From assembly GCA_004010935.1 (NCBI GenBank), contig CP026511.1, forward strand, positions 1,488,001 through 1,552,000: 64,000 bases of DNA, written 5' to 3'. The position numbers were made by a program, and so were the translations under genes. The notes beneath the pieces are model-generated. The model saw only the letters and a list, made by a program, of their open reading frames with translations. It was not told the origin of the DNA and did no database searches. The stretch comes from Pseudomonadaceae bacterium SI-3. GTDB lineage: Bacteria > Pseudomonadota > Gammaproteobacteria > Pseudomonadales > Pseudomonadaceae. Positions 48,535 to 57,896 of the stretch are shown piece by piece (positions within the stretch are counted from its first letter, which is position 1; the number at the start of each line of letters is the position of its first letter).

Positions 48535-49736
48535 CGCAACATTTCCAGTGCCCGATCCAGCGCATCGAAGAATCGCTCCAGATCGAGTCCGTCGTTATAC
48601 AGCCCGAGCGATACGCGAATCGCGCCTTCGATATCCAGTCTTTTCATCAAGGGCTGCGCACAATGGGTGCCGCTGCGTATGGCGATACCTTGTTCGGTCA
48701 GCAGGTGGGCCAGATCTCCGTGATGGACGCCGTCGACCGTAAAGCTTGCCAGCGCCAGCTGCGGATCGCCGAGCAGTCGCAGGCCTGCCCGTTCGGTCAA
48801 ACCTGTGCGCAACGCGCTATGCAGGGCGAGCTCGTGCCGGTCAACGGTATCGGCATCCAGTTTCGACAGGTAGTCCAGCGTGGCGCCCAGGCCGATCACA
48901 CCCCCGATGGGCGGGGTTCCGGCTTCGAAACCCAATGGGGCCGCGTGGAAGTCGGCATGCTGGAAATCAGCGACACGGACCATTTCCCCGCCGAATTGCC
49001 AATGCTTGAGTTTGAGCAATGACTCGCCCCGGCCGTAGAGCGCGCCAACACCTTCCGGGCCGTACAGCTTGTGACTGGAGAGCACATAGAAATCGCAGTC
49101 CAGCGCCTGCAGGTCATGTCGGCCGTGAACCACGCCTTGGGCACCGTCGACTATGCTGAGCGCGCCCTGCGCCTTGGCCATTGGCAGCAACTCGCGCAAT
49201 GGCTGCCACGCGCCCAACACGTTCGATAGCTGGCTGACGGCAAGCAGGCGGGTGCGCGGGCCGATCAGGCTGGCTGCTGCCTCGATGTCGATAATGCCGC
49301 GCTCGTCGAGCGGCAGTACGACAAGCTTGGCGGCACGTCGCTTGGCCAATTGCTGCCAAGGCAGCAGGTTGGCATGGTGCTCAAGGGCGCTGACGACGAT
49401 TTCATCGCCAGCTGAAATCAGGTGCTCAAGCCCGTAGGCCAGGAGATTCAGTGCTTCGGTAACGCCGCGTGTAAAAACGATTTCGGTCGGACATGCGGCG
49501 TTGAGCCAGCGCGCCACCTTGATACGTGAGTCCTCGAATGCGCGGGTCGCCCGTTCTGCCGGTTGGTGTTGGGCTCGATGCACATTGGCGGTGCCACTGG
49601 TGTAGTAGCCGGTGAGGGCATCGATCAGTGCCTGCGGCTTCTGCGAAGTGGCAGCGCTGTCCAGATAGGTCTGACCTTGCGCCTCAAGGATAGCCAAGGC
49701 GGGAAAATCGGCGCGCCAGGGGGATGTCAGCGGCAT
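48531..49736 (-). CDS. csdA: Cysteine desulfurase CsdA
   Basis: A 401-residue class V PLP enzyme of the SufS/CsdA group. YLDSAATSQKPQALIDAL, VFTRGVTEALNLLA and LSSHKLYGPEGVGALYGR (PLP lysine) are typical, and SGTHCAQPLM holds the active cysteine near residue 361. CsdA removes sulfur from cysteine and passes it to CsdE and on to TcdA. The absence of sufBCD around it favours CsdA over SufS. Confidence 0.93.
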   Translation of the reverse strand: MPLTSPWRADFPALAILEAQGQTYLDSAATSQKPQALIDALTGYYTSGTANVHRAQHQPAERATRAFEDSRIKVARWLNAACPTEIVFTRGVTEALNLLAYGLEHLISAGDEIVVSALEHHANLLPWQQLAKRRAAKLVVLPLDERGIIDIEAAASLIGPRTRLLAVSQLSNVLGAWQPLRELLPMAKAQGALSIVDGAQGVVHGRHDLQALDCDFYVLSSHKLYGPEGVGALYGRGESLLKLKHWQFGGEMVRVADFQHADFHAAPLGFEAGTPPIGGVIGLGATLDYLSKLDADTVDRHELALHSALRTGLTERAGLRLLGDPQLALASFTVDGVHHGDLAHLLTEQGIAIRSGTHCAQPLMKRLDIEGAIRVSLGLYNDGLDLERFFDALDRALEMLR

Positions 49737-49832
49737 GGGGACTCCTGAAGGCAGGACGGGACGCCTGATGGAGGAACTGCGTAAACCAGGCTGGCGAGCT
49801 AGCGCCGGCCTGTCGACGTTTTGACGCTGCGT

Positions 49833-50867
49833 TTAGTTGTGCGCGTGCAGCGCCTCGTTCAGCTCGATCGCAGACTTGTGCGTCTTGCATTCGACCGCAC
49901 CGCTCAGCGAATTGCGGCGGAATAGCAGATCCGTCTGGCCGGCCAGTTCGCGCGCCTTGACGACCTTGACCAGCTCGCCTTGCTCATCAAGCAGATTCAC
50001 CTTGGTGCCGGCTGTGATGTAGAGGCCGGATTCCACGGTGTTTCGGTCGCCCAACGGAATGCCGATCCCCGCGTTTGCGCCGATCAGGCAGCCTTCGCCG
50101 ACCGAAATGACGATGTTGCCGCCACCGGACAGGGTGCCCATGGTCGAGCAGCCGCCGCCCAGATCCGAGCCCTTGCCGACGAACACGCCAGCGGAGACAC
50201 GGCCTTCGATCATGCCCGGGCCTTCGGTGCCAGCGTTGAAGTTGATGAAGCCTTCATGCATCACCGTGGTGCCTTCACCGACGTAGGCGCCGAGGCGGAT
50301 ACGCGCGCTGTCGGCGATACGAACACCGGCCGGCACCACGTAGTCGGTCATCTTCGGGATTTTGTCGACCGAGACGACTTCCAGCAGATAGCCCTTCAGG
50401 CGCGCTTCCAGTTGGCGCTCGGCCAGCTCGGCCAGATCGACGGCGCCCTGATTGGTCCAGGCGACGTTAGGCAGTAGCGGGAAGATGCCAGTGAGGTTCA
50501 AGCCGTGCGGCTTGACCAGACGATGGGAAATCAAATGCAGCTTGAGATAGGCCTCAGGGGTGGAGGTCAGTGCTGCATCCTCGGCGAGCAAGGTCACGAC
50601 CAACGGGCGCTGGCTTTCGGCAAGGCGGGTCAACAATGCATGTTGAGCGGTGTCGAGTGGCTTGATGGCATCGGCCAGTTGAGCCGCCTGGGTGGTATTG
50701 ATGGTGACGGCCTGATTGCCACCTTCATAATTCAGCAGGGGCGCAATGGCGGCGACCAGCTCGCCGCTCGGGTGCAGCAGTGGCTGCGCATAGAAAACTT
50801 CCAGCCAGCTGCCCTGGCGGTTCTGGGTGCCGACGCCAAACGCCAGGCTGAAGAGGGAATTGCTCAT
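49833..50867 (-). CDS. dapD: Tetrahydrodipicolinate N-succinyltransferase
   Basis: A 344-residue enzyme, the long Pseudomonas/actinobacterial form of DapD. The C-terminal half is a left-handed beta-helix with hexapeptide repeats (IADSARIRLGAYVGEGTTVMHEGFIN is the start, in two pieces; SAGVFVGKGSDLGGG continues). It transfers succinyl from succinyl-CoA to tetrahydrodipicolinate, the step before DapC. It is 96 bases upstream of csdA on the same strand. Confidence 0.94.
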   Translation of the reverse strand: MSNSLFSLAFGVGTQNRQGSWLEVFYAQPLLHPSGELVAAIAPLLNYEGGNQAVTINTTQAAQLADAIKPLDTAQHALLTRLAESQRPLVVTLLAEDAALTSTPEAYLKLHLISHRLVKPHGLNLTGIFPLLPNVAWTNQGAVDLAELAERQLEARLKGYLLEVVSVDKIPKMTDYVVPAGVRIADSARIRLGAYVGEGTTVMHEGFINFNAGTEGPGMIEGRVSAGVFVGKGSDLGGGCSTMGTLSGGGNIVISVGEGCLIGANAGIGIPLGDRNTVESGLYITAGTKVNLLDEQGELVKVVKARELAGQTDLLFRRNSLSGAVECKTHKSAIELNEALHAHN

Positions 50868-50911
50868 AGGGGGAGTCCTTTATCAGTCGCGCTCGTCTCG
50901 GCGAGCGGGTC

Positions 50912-51283
50912 TCAGTTCTTGGCTGCCAGCTCGGCAGCATAGGTGTCTGGCTTGAAGCCAACGAGCGTCTTGTGGCCCAGATCCAGAATTGGGCGCTTGA
51001 TCATCGACGGCTGGGCCAGCATCAGTTCGATGGCCTTTGCCTGGTCAAGATCGGCTTTCTGCTCATCGTCCAGCTTGCGGAAGGTCGTGCCAGCACGGTT
51101 GAGTACGATCTGCCAACCATGTTCATTGCACCAGGCTTCCAGGTGGGCGCGGTCGATCCCAGCGCTCTTGTAGTCGTGAAATTCATAGCTTAGCCCCTGC
51201 TGGTCGAGCCAGGTACGGGCTTTTTTCATGGTGTCGCACGCCTTGATGCCGTACAGGCAGCGTCCTTTGCTTTTATCGGGCAT
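50912..51283 (-). CDS. ArsC/Spx-family reductase YffB
   Basis: A 123-residue thioredoxin-fold protein. LYGIKACDTMKKARTWLDQQG carries a single active cysteine (about residue 16), and MIKRPILDLG is the conserved cis-proline region. The pattern Tyr-Gly-Ile-Lys-x-Cys-Asp-Thr-Met marks the YffB branch, distinct from the arsenate reductase at 60.9 kb, which reads HNPRCSKSR. I chose the ATG at 51283. It sits between dapD and dapC, as in other pseudomonads, so a link to lysine genes is positional only. Confidence 0.9.
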   Translation of the reverse strand: MPDKSKGRCLYGIKACDTMKKARTWLDQQGLSYEFHDYKSAGIDRAHLEAWCNEHGWQIVLNRAGTTFRKLDDEQKADLDQAKAIELMLAQPSMIKRPILDLGHKTLVGFKPDTYAAELAAKN

Positions 51284-51469
51284 AACAGCTCCGCATTCTC
51301 CGGCCAAACTGGGCCGCGGATTATGCCACGATGAGACGAAGCCTGCCGTCTGTGGCGCGAAGCCGGCCTGACCTCCCTGTCGCATGCGCTTGCCACCCGA
51401 GTAAAGAGGCTCGACCTTTTCCCCCCAAGATGTTGTCCATTGATCACAATCGTAACGATGAGGTCATGT

Positions 51470-51715
51470 ATGGCACGCAAGCATTTCGAGAACCACGAGG
51501 CCATTTCATCCGCCGTTCCTGCTGATGAGGGGTTCGAGGCGGTGATCGCCATCAAGCGTCGCGGCACGGACGAAAATGCACATGTTTTCAAAGTCGCTAA
51601 CGGGCGCCGTTACGACCTCGCGTCCGAGGCTGACGTGGCCGCGGAGGCAGCGCTGACCAAGGTCATGGAGGTCAGCGATGAAGGTGAGCTGATCTGGGAA
51701 GAAAATGCGATCTGA
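51470..51715 (+). CDS. Small conserved hypothetical protein
   Basis: An 81-residue soluble protein starting MARKHFENHEAISSAVP, with a beta-rich middle (AVIAIKRRGTDENAHVFKVANG) and an acidic end. I chose the ATG at 51470 because GATGAGG lies seven bases upstream. It is followed after 12 bases by a 48-codon gene and both form a short plus-strand unit inside a minus-strand run. I do not recognise a function. Confidence 0.7.
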   Translation: MARKHFENHEAISSAVPADEGFEAVIAIKRRGTDENAHVFKVANGRRYDLASEADVAAEAALTKVMEVSDEGELIWEENAI

Positions 51716-51727
51716 CGGGAGGGTGTC

Positions 51728-51874
51728 ATGAGCGAATCGGAAAAGCCGAACACGGACGAGCAGGGTAAGCAGGATGAAAACACGAAGGCTGACGTTCCCG
51801 AACACATGAAGCCGGAAAATCTGGAGAAACTGCGCGACTATGGCAAAGACATGATTCCGCCAGGTGTCGCCTGA
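51728..51874 (+). CDS. 48-residue acidic small protein
   Basis: A 48-codon frame from ATG 51728 to TGA 51874 with the strong ribosome site GGGAGGG seven bases upstream. The product is highly charged (about 24 of 48 residues are Asp, Glu, Lys or Arg), begins MSESEKPNTDEQ and ends with DMIPPGVA. A disordered N terminus and a possible short helix MKPENLEKLRDYGKD are apparent. It lies 12 bases after the 81-residue gene, so both are probably co-transcribed. No function can be assigned. Confidence 0.6.
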   Translation: MSESEKPNTDEQGKQDENTKADVPEHMKPENLEKLRDYGKDMIPPGVA

Positions 51875-51911
51875 CGCGCTGAGCTGGACGCCGTGGCGTC
51901 CGGCTATGACG

Positions 51912-53108
51912 TCAAAGCGTCGTGATGAACGCGCGGATTCGCTCCGCGGCCTCGACGCAATCCTCCAGCGGCGCCACAAGCGCCATGCGCACACGGCCCG
52001 TTCCTGGGCTGACGCCGTCTACCTCGCGTGACAGGTAGGACCCCGGGACCACCGTGACGTGCTCGCGTGCATACAGCTCGCGGGTGAAAAGCTGGTCGTC
52101 CACTGGCGACTTCGGCCACAGATAGAAGCCGCCGTCCGGTCGCTGCACGTCCATCACCGGCGAGAGGATCTCCAGCATCGCGTCGAATTTCTCCCGGTAC
52201 AGCTGCCGATTGGCCTGCACATGAACCTCATCGTTCCAAGCCGCGATGCTAGCCAGTTGGGTTTGCACTGGCATGGCGCAGCCGTGGTAGGTGCGGTACA
52301 GCAGAAACGCTTTGAGAATGTCGGCATCGCCCGCGACAAACCCGGAGCGCAGCCCCGGCAGGTTCGAGCGTTTGGAAAGGCTGTGAAAAACCACGCAGCG
52401 CTTGAAATCGTTGCGTCCGAGCGCTGCGCATGCAGTCAACAGCCCAGCGGGCGCTTGGTCTTCGTCGAAATACAGCTCGCTGTAGCATTCGTCGGCTGCG
52501 ATGACGAAATCGAATTCGTCCGCTAATGCGATCAGCTTCTTCAGCGTTTCAAGCGGGACCAGGGCGCCGGTCGGGTTCCCCGGGGAGCAGAGGAAAAGGA
52601 TCTGCGTCTGCTGCCAGACCTCTGCCGAAACCGCGTCGAAGTCTGGATTGAAGCCATTTTCGGCAGTGCAAGGCAAATAATGCGGCGTGGCGCCGGCCAG
52701 AAGTGCCGCACCTTCGTAGATCTGATAGAAGGGGTTGGGGCTGACCACCAGCGCACCCTGTTCGCGGTTGACCACGGCTTGGGTGAAGGCGAACAGCGCT
52801 TCACGGGTGCCGTTGACCGGCAATACATGCCGTGCCGGGTCGACTGAGCCTTGAGCCACACCAAAGCGTCGCTCGCACCAGCGGGCGATCGACTCGCGCA
52901 ACGCCGGGATGCCCTGCGTGGTGGGGTACACCGCAAGCTGGTCAAGGTTGTCGGCCAGTGCTTGAGCGACGAAATCCGGCGAGCGGTGTTTCGGCTCTCC
53001 GATCGACAGCGCGATTGCGCGCTTGTCTGCTGGCGGCTGCGCACCGGCAAGCAGGCCGCGCAGTTTTTCGAAAGGATAGGGCTGCAACAGGGTCAAGGCG
53101 TCATTCAT
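51912..53108 (-). CDS. dapC: Succinyldiaminopimelate aminotransferase
   Basis: A 398-residue class I PLP aminotransferase. ALSIGEPKHRSPDFVAQ, CSPGNPTGALVPLETLKKL and VFHSLSKRSNLPGLRSGFVAGD, which holds the PLP lysine, are typical of DapC in Pseudomonas. It converts N-succinyl-2-amino-6-ketopimelate to succinyl-diaminopimelate. The nearby dapD and dapE genes support DapC over the arginine enzyme ArgD/AstC. Its end is 37 bases from the convergent 48-codon gene. Confidence 0.92.
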   Translation of the reverse strand: MNDALTLLQPYPFEKLRGLLAGAQPPADKRAIALSIGEPKHRSPDFVAQALADNLDQLAVYPTTQGIPALRESIARWCERRFGVAQGSVDPARHVLPVNGTREALFAFTQAVVNREQGALVVSPNPFYQIYEGAALLAGATPHYLPCTAENGFNPDFDAVSAEVWQQTQILFLCSPGNPTGALVPLETLKKLIALADEFDFVIAADECYSELYFDEDQAPAGLLTACAALGRNDFKRCVVFHSLSKRSNLPGLRSGFVAGDADILKAFLLYRTYHGCAMPVQTQLASIAAWNDEVHVQANRQLYREKFDAMLEILSPVMDVQRPDGGFYLWPKSPVDDQLFTRELYAREHVTVVPGSYLSREVDGVSPGTGRVRMALVAPLEDCVEAAERIRAFITTL

Positions 53109-53157
53109 GGTCAGGTCTTCAAAACGTCGAGAGGCGCCAGGCTGCGCCTCGATTGAT

Positions 53158-53823
53158 TCAGTCTTGGCGGGCGCCGCCGTAGTAGGCGCAGCCGCGTAAG
53201 GTCTGGCCGTCCAGGCGTAGCTCGGCAGTCAGATGGCTGACTGCGCCGGTCGCGCTGTCCAGGCAGCGTTGCGGGGCTACCCACAGATCGAGGCGCTGAT
53301 CGTTGGCTTCGGTACTGAAGCTGGTCTGCCCACCGGGCAGTTGCTCTTCCAGATAGGGCAAGGCCAAGGCCGGTTGGCCGGGACGTTCAAGGAGCAAGCC
53401 GCCGCTGGTGATCTTCACGCTCCAGCCTGGCTCGTGACCCGTCGCGCGCAGGAGCAACCGGTTGAAAGTGTCGTCGCTGCAACCCGGCCCCTCTGTCTGC
53501 AGGCGATACACGTTAGTCAGCTGAAACTGGTCGCTTTCGCCAATTTGGGTGATCAAACTGCCACGGATGTCAGCAAATAAAGGCTGGTTGCTTCCGGCCA
53601 TCAGCGGCTGTGCATCGTCGGGCAGTCCTGTCGCGCCGCTGTCGAGCAACGCGAGGTTGCGTCGGCCCTGGCAGCTGCTGAACTGCAATCTGCCGTCCTG
53701 CTGGGTGATGGTGCCCTGCAGTCGCTCGGTCGGTCGCGCCGGAGGCTGGTCGTCCCATTGCAGTGACTGACACCCGGCAAAAACCGGTAGGAGACTGAGC
53801 AGTAAAGCGCGGGGTGCGATCAT
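53158..53823 (-). CDS. Predicted lipoprotein (COG3650-like)
   Basis: A 221-residue protein with a lipoprotein signal ending LPVFAGCQ (Cys near 17). The C-terminal half has TGHEPGWSVKITSGGLLLER and a final pair of cysteines (QRCLDSATGAVSHLTAEL, LRGCAYYGG) and resembles the COG3650/META-like membrane-associated proteins. I chose the ATG at 53823; a start 27 bases upstream would precede the signal by nine residues. It is 50 bases upstream of dapC on the same strand. Function unknown. Confidence 0.82.
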   Translation of the reverse strand: MIAPRALLLSLLPVFAGCQSLQWDDQPPARPTERLQGTITQQDGRLQFSSCQGRRNLALLDSGATGLPDDAQPLMAGSNQPLFADIRGSLITQIGESDQFQLTNVYRLQTEGPGCSDDTFNRLLLRATGHEPGWSVKITSGGLLLERPGQPALALPYLEEQLPGGQTSFSTEANDQRLDLWVAPQRCLDSATGAVSHLTAELRLDGQTLRGCAYYGGARQD

Positions 53824-53880
53824 GGGCGGGCTCGAATTCAGGCGGGGCAATGCTGCGCCAGTGGGGCTGGCGCAGATGGG

Positions 53881-54591
53881 TCAGCTACCTTTGACGGGTC
53901 GGCCGTCGACGGTACCTTCTTCGAGCATGATCTGGTACTCCTTGCCGTCCTTTTCGACCTGATGCAAGCGGACCAGCATGTAGTCCCAATTCTTCGCGAA
54001 CCAGAGGATGGTCTGTCGCTTGCTCTGCGTCGGATCGCGCACGCGCTCGACCTTGATCGCATCGACCTGACCGGCCTTCGTGCTGACTTTTTCCTCACCA
54101 AGGACGCGGAAATCGTAGGTTTCGATCTCGTCGCCATCTACGACCTGATAGCTCATGCTCTTCTCGCCCGCTGCAACCGCGTGCTGAAGAGCGATCTGAT
54201 AGGTGGACTTGTCCAGCAGGCCGCGATTCAGCGGAAGCTTCACCGGGTCACCACGGTCTTCTCCGACTACCTGCTTGGCTTGCCAGTCAAAGTCGTGCTC
54301 GATGGATTTGCCCTTGCCCAGCCCGCTGCGTTTGAGTCGGTATTTCTGTGGTAGGAAGGTCTCGCCTTCGACTGTGAAAACGCTGCGCTCATTGAAGCTG
54401 GCGACCAGCATCGAGGCTTCGAAATCCAGTTCCCAGGTATTGTCATCGCGTTTTTCCAGGCTGCGCTGGGCTGTGCCACTGACAGGTACCTGTTTCCAGT
54501 CCGCGGTGTAGCTAGCGGAGAAAGGCTTCAGCTCAAGAGCCTGGACCGGCAGGGCCAGCACGGCGAGGGCGAGCAGCAAGGCACGACGCAT
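53881..54591 (-). CDS. DUF3108 periplasmic protein
   Basis: A 236-residue protein with a signal peptide (about residues 1-18, MRRALLLALAVLALPVQA) and a beta-rich mature domain: FSASYTADWKQVPVSGTAQRSL and the C-terminal FAKNWDYMLVRLHQVEKDGKEYQ are DUF3108 hallmarks. The gene lies 8 bases after purN on the same strand, a conserved pairing in Pseudomonas. Role unknown; an outer-envelope or lipid-binding task has been proposed for such beta-barrel-like domains. Confidence 0.88.
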   Translation of the reverse strand: MRRALLLALAVLALPVQALELKPFSASYTADWKQVPVSGTAQRSLEKRDDNTWELDFEASMLVASFNERSVFTVEGETFLPQKYRLKRSGLGKGKSIEHDFDWQAKQVVGEDRGDPVKLPLNRGLLDKSTYQIALQHAVAAGEKSMSYQVVDGDEIETYDFRVLGEEKVSTKAGQVDAIKVERVRDPTQSKRQTILWFAKNWDYMLVRLHQVEKDGKEYQIMLEEGTVDGRPVKGS

Positions 54592-54599
54592 AATGTCTC

Positions 54600-55250
54600 C
54601 TAAATTCTTAATAGATGGCCGGTGGCCGGCAACAGCATGTCGTCCAGCATCGCGCCTTGCTTGGCAAGGCGCAAGCGGCCCTCGGCAAACCAGCGAACAG
54701 CCAACGGATAGATGATGTGCTCGGCTGCATGCACTCTATCGGTCAGCTTGTCGATGCTTTCGTTGGGTTCAATCTTTAACCAGGCCTGTATGGCCACAGG
54801 GCCGCCGTCGAGCTCTTCGGTAACGAAGTGCACGCTGCAACCATGTTCCTGGTCACCGGCGTCGAGTGCCCGGCGGTGGGTATCCAGTCCCTTGTATTTC
54901 GGTAGCAGGGACGGATGGATGTTGAGCAGGCGACCCTGGTAATGGCGAACGAAGCCTGCGGTGAGAATGCGCATGAAGCCGGCTAGCACCACCAGCTGCG
55001 GCTGGTATGTGTCGATGATTTCCATCAGAGCCGCGTCGAATGCTTCGCGATCAGCAAAATCCTTGTGCTGCACAACGTGCGTATCGATGTCGGCCGCTTG
55101 CGCACGCTGCAGGCCGAAGGCCTCTGCACGGTTCGAAACCACCGCGCGGATACGCGCGGGGCTGTTGTCTTCGTCGAGGCTTTCGATCAGAGCCTGGAGA
55201 TTGCTGCCAGACCCAGAGATCAGCACGACAACATTACAAGGTGCGTGCAT
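54600..55250 (-). CDS. purN: Phosphoribosylglycinamide formyltransferase
   Basis: A 216-residue GAR transformylase. VLISGSGSNLQALIESL binds phosphate, LAGFMRILTAGFV and NIHPSLLPKYKGLDTHRRAL hold the catalytic Asn and His, and SVHFVTEELDGGPVAIQ the aspartate. It uses 10-formyl-tetrahydrofolate to formylate GAR, the third step of purine synthesis. The ATG overlaps the purM stop by one base (TAATG). Confidence 0.96.
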   Translation of the reverse strand: MHAPCNVVVLISGSGSNLQALIESLDEDNSPARIRAVVSNRAEAFGLQRAQAADIDTHVVQHKDFADREAFDAALMEIIDTYQPQLVVLAGFMRILTAGFVRHYQGRLLNIHPSLLPKYKGLDTHRRALDAGDQEHGCSVHFVTEELDGGPVAIQAWLKIEPNESIDKLTDRVHAAEHIIYPLAVRWFAEGRLRLAKQGAMLDDMLLPATGHLLRI

Positions 55251-56308
55251 TACTGGGTTTTCAGGTTATTCAGCAGGACGCGTTCAGCACCTTCGTCAGC
55301 CGAGCCAATTTCGCCGATGACCCAGGGGTTTTCGCCGGAGGTGCGTAGATTGGCGAGCACGGCTTCGACCTGATCCTGGGCGACACAGATCACCATGCCG
55401 ACGCCACAGTTCAGTACGCGATGCATTTCATGCTCATCGACATTACCTTGCTGCTGCAGCCAGTTGAAAACAGCCGGACGCTGCCAGCTGGCGACATCTA
55501 TGACCGCCTGGCTGCCTTCGGGCAGAACGCGTGGGATGTTGTCCAGCAGACCGCCACCGGTGATGTGCGCCATCGCTTTCACCGCACCGGTTTCCTTGAT
55601 CAGCTTGAGTAGTGGCTTCACGTAGATACGTGTCGGCGCCATCAACAATTCGGTGAGCGGCTTGCCGTCGAGTTGTGTGGTTTCGATATCGGTGCCGGCT
55701 ACCTCGATGATCTTGCGGATCAGCGAATAGCCGTTGGAATGTGGGCCGGACGACGGAAGGGCAATCAGAGCATCGCCGGCGGCTACTTGTGAGCCGTCGA
55801 TAATTTCGCTTTTTTCCACGACGCCTACACAAAAACCGGCCAGGTCGTAATCTTCGCCTTCGTACATGCCTGGCATCTCGGCGGTTTCGCCGCCCACCAG
55901 CGAGCAACCGGCCAGTTCGCAGCCAGCCCCGATACCCGTTACAACCGTTGCGGCGATGTCGACGTTGAGCTTGCCGGTGGCGTAATAGTCAAGAAAGAAC
56001 AGCGGCTCGGCACCGCAGACCACCAGGTCGTTCACGCACATGGCGACCAGATCCTGGCCAATGCTGTCGTGCTGGTTGAGATTCAATGCCAAGCGCAGCT
56101 TGGTGCCGACCCCATCGGTGCCCGAAACCAGAACGGGCTGCTTGTAACCAGCCGGAATTTCACAGAGCGCGCCAAAGCCGCCCAGGCCACCCATGACCTC
56201 AGGACGAGCGGTGCGCTTGGCCACGCCTTTGATGCGTTCGACCAGCGCTTCGCCTGCATCGATGTCGACACCGGCGTCCTTGTAGCTGATGGAGGGTTGC
56301 TTGCTCAT
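55250..56308 (-). CDS. purM: Phosphoribosylformylglycinamidine cyclo-ligase
   Basis: A 352-residue AIR synthetase. [56 protein letters not shown] and [11 protein letters not shown] are conserved ATP and substrate segments. It closes the imidazole ring in the fifth step of purine synthesis. I chose the ATG at 56308; a frame open for 147 further codons upstream has no family content. Usual purM-purN order. Confidence 0.97.
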   Translation of the reverse strand: MSKQPSISYKDAGVDIDAGEALVERIKGVAKRTARPEVMGGLGGFGALCEIPAGYKQPVLVSGTDGVGTKLRLALNLNQHDSIGQDLVAMCVNDLVVCGAEPLFFLDYYATGKLNVDIAATVVTGIGAGCELAGCSLVGGETAEMPGMYEGEDYDLAGFCVGVVEKSEIIDGSQVAAGDALIALPSSGPHSNGYSLIRKIIEVAGTDIETTQLDGKPLTELLMAPTRIYVKPLLKLIKETGAVKAMAHITGGGLLDNIPRVLPEGSQAVIDVASWQRPAVFNWLQQQGNVDEHEMHRVLNCGVGMVICVAQDQVEAVLANLRTSGENPWVIGEIGSADEGAERVLLNNLKTQ

Positions 56309-56635
56309 AAGAATCCGGACCTGTGAAGGGAAGTGCGGGGGCGACCGGGTCAGAATCAGGTTTCTGTCGCGACGCTGCGAGGGCGCCGGACCGGTCTGCG
56401 GAAAGCGCGCGATTTTATCAGGCTTGCCGCACAGCGACCATCCCGTGATCGGTGATGTCGAATAGGTTTGCCAGAGACAGGCGCGGTTTTCCGCGGTGCG
56501 ATACGCAGGCGGTGACTGCTGCGGTTGCCCCGAGTTAGGTGCCTGTTTAAGGTATAACGCTTGATCATTCCGAACCCGGTCGCCGCAGGGGGCCGGCAGG
56601 CCCTCATGACTGGCTAGCCAGCGAGTTTCTAAAAT
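56309..56635. promoter_or_regulatory. Divergent intergenic region purM/DUF2066
   Basis: 327 bases without a gene. On the minus strand TGATAAAATCGCGCG near 56406-56420 contains a likely -10 box (TAAAAT) for purM, with leader of about 90 bases. On the plus strand TATAAC near 56552 may serve the DUF2066 gene; its -35 region is weak. No PurR-type palindrome was noticed by eye. Confidence 0.45.
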
Positions 56636-57772
56636 ATGCGCGTAACTTCCCGTCTTCTCGCACTGTGCTGCGCAGTTGTGTCCGCTCATGGCATGGCGGC
56701 ACCCGTCAGCGATCTCTACAAAGTGCGTGAGCCGGTTGCCAGCCAACAACCAGCCGAGCGCGAAGAGGCGCTACGAAACGCCTTCGATACGCTGGTGCTG
56801 CGTCTGACCGGCGACACCAGCTCTGATCAGGGCTCCGTTGCGCAATTGCGCAACGATCCGCAGCAATTGGTGAGCCGCTATGCCTACGAGGGCGACGCAG
56901 TCATCGTTAACTTCGATCCGGTGACTACCGAGCGTGCGCTGCGGTCAGCGGGGCTTTCATTATGGGGCGCTGAGCGCCCGAGCATCCTGACCTGGTGGCT
57001 GGGCGAGTCGGCTAACGGCTCGCAGCTTGTTGGCGATGCGCAGGAGGGCTCATCCGACTTACGGGCGGCCGCCCAGCATCGTGGCCTGCCGTTGCGTTTG
57101 CCGTTGGCCGATCTGAGTGAGCAGCTCGTGGCCACCCCCGAGACCGTCACAGCAAAGGATCCACAGGCGCTTCGCGATGTGTCGGAGCGGTACGATGCAG
57201 ATGGGCTGCTAACCGTCATGGCTAAACAGTCCGGCGAAACCTGGCAAGCCAACTGGCGTCTCTGGGTTGGCGACAAACAGACGCAGGGCAAGGCGAGTGG
57301 CGACACCCGATCCGCGCTGGCCGATGAGGTCATGCTTGCCGTAAGCACATTCCTGGCGCCGCAGTACCGCGTTAAGCCCGGCGACAGAACGGAGATCACG
57401 CTAGAGGTGCTTGGGGCTGACGTGGAGCGTTTCGCCGAGCTAGATCGCCTGCTTGAACCCTTCGGCGCACGCTTGCAGCGGGTCGAAAGCGATCGGCTGG
57501 TGTATCGCCTCAGCGCCAGTCCAGAGCAACTGCGGGCTCAGCTAGCCTTGGCGCGACTGCAGGAAGTCGCTCCCGATGAAATCGACGTGCAAACGATAGA
57601 CGCCGCGGGCGCCGATGCTGACGTCGAGCCCATCGGCGACGGTGACGTGTCGGCCGGCGACGCTGAAGCGCAGCCAAGCAATACCCATTCTCCTCTCGAC
57701 GAGCCTGGCGCACCGGCAAGCGAGCAATCCGAGCCGGCAGATCAGGGCACGTTACTGCGCTACCGTTGGTAG
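56636..57772 (+). CDS. DUF2066 protein
   Basis: A 378-residue secreted or periplasmic protein with a signal peptide ending near SAHGMAA (about residue 22). [22 protein letters not shown] and the later [15 protein letters not shown] segment identify DUF2066, which sits between purM and the PerM-like permease in Pseudomonas. The C-terminal 65 residues are acidic and low in complexity (Asp, Ala, Glu, Pro), so probably disordered. Function unknown. Confidence 0.87.
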   Translation: MRVTSRLLALCCAVVSAHGMAAPVSDLYKVREPVASQQPAEREEALRNAFDTLVLRLTGDTSSDQGSVAQLRNDPQQLVSRYAYEGDAVIVNFDPVTTERALRSAGLSLWGAERPSILTWWLGESANGSQLVGDAQEGSSDLRAAAQHRGLPLRLPLADLSEQLVATPETVTAKDPQALRDVSERYDADGLLTVMAKQSGETWQANWRLWVGDKQTQGKASGDTRSALADEVMLAVSTFLAPQYRVKPGDRTEITLEVLGADVERFAELDRLLEPFGARLQRVESDRLVYRLSASPEQLRAQLALARLQEVAPDEIDVQTIDAAGADADVEPIGDGDVSAGDAEAQPSNTHSPLDEPGAPASEQSEPADQGTLLRYRW

Positions 57773-57896
57773 AGGTTATCCGCCCGACAGTAAGTCGGAG
57801 TGGGCTTTGCGACCCATGGCATTCATCGATTCACGGTTTCCCCTTTCGCCTGCTGTAGCCAGCGGCCTCAGATCACCCAAACAAGACGTTTAGAAC

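Noticed and set aside
55403..55907. Minus-strand 154-codon frame overlapping purM
   Set aside because: Same strand as purM but in another frame, Arg-rich, without a start signal; purM is intact and conserved across the whole segment.
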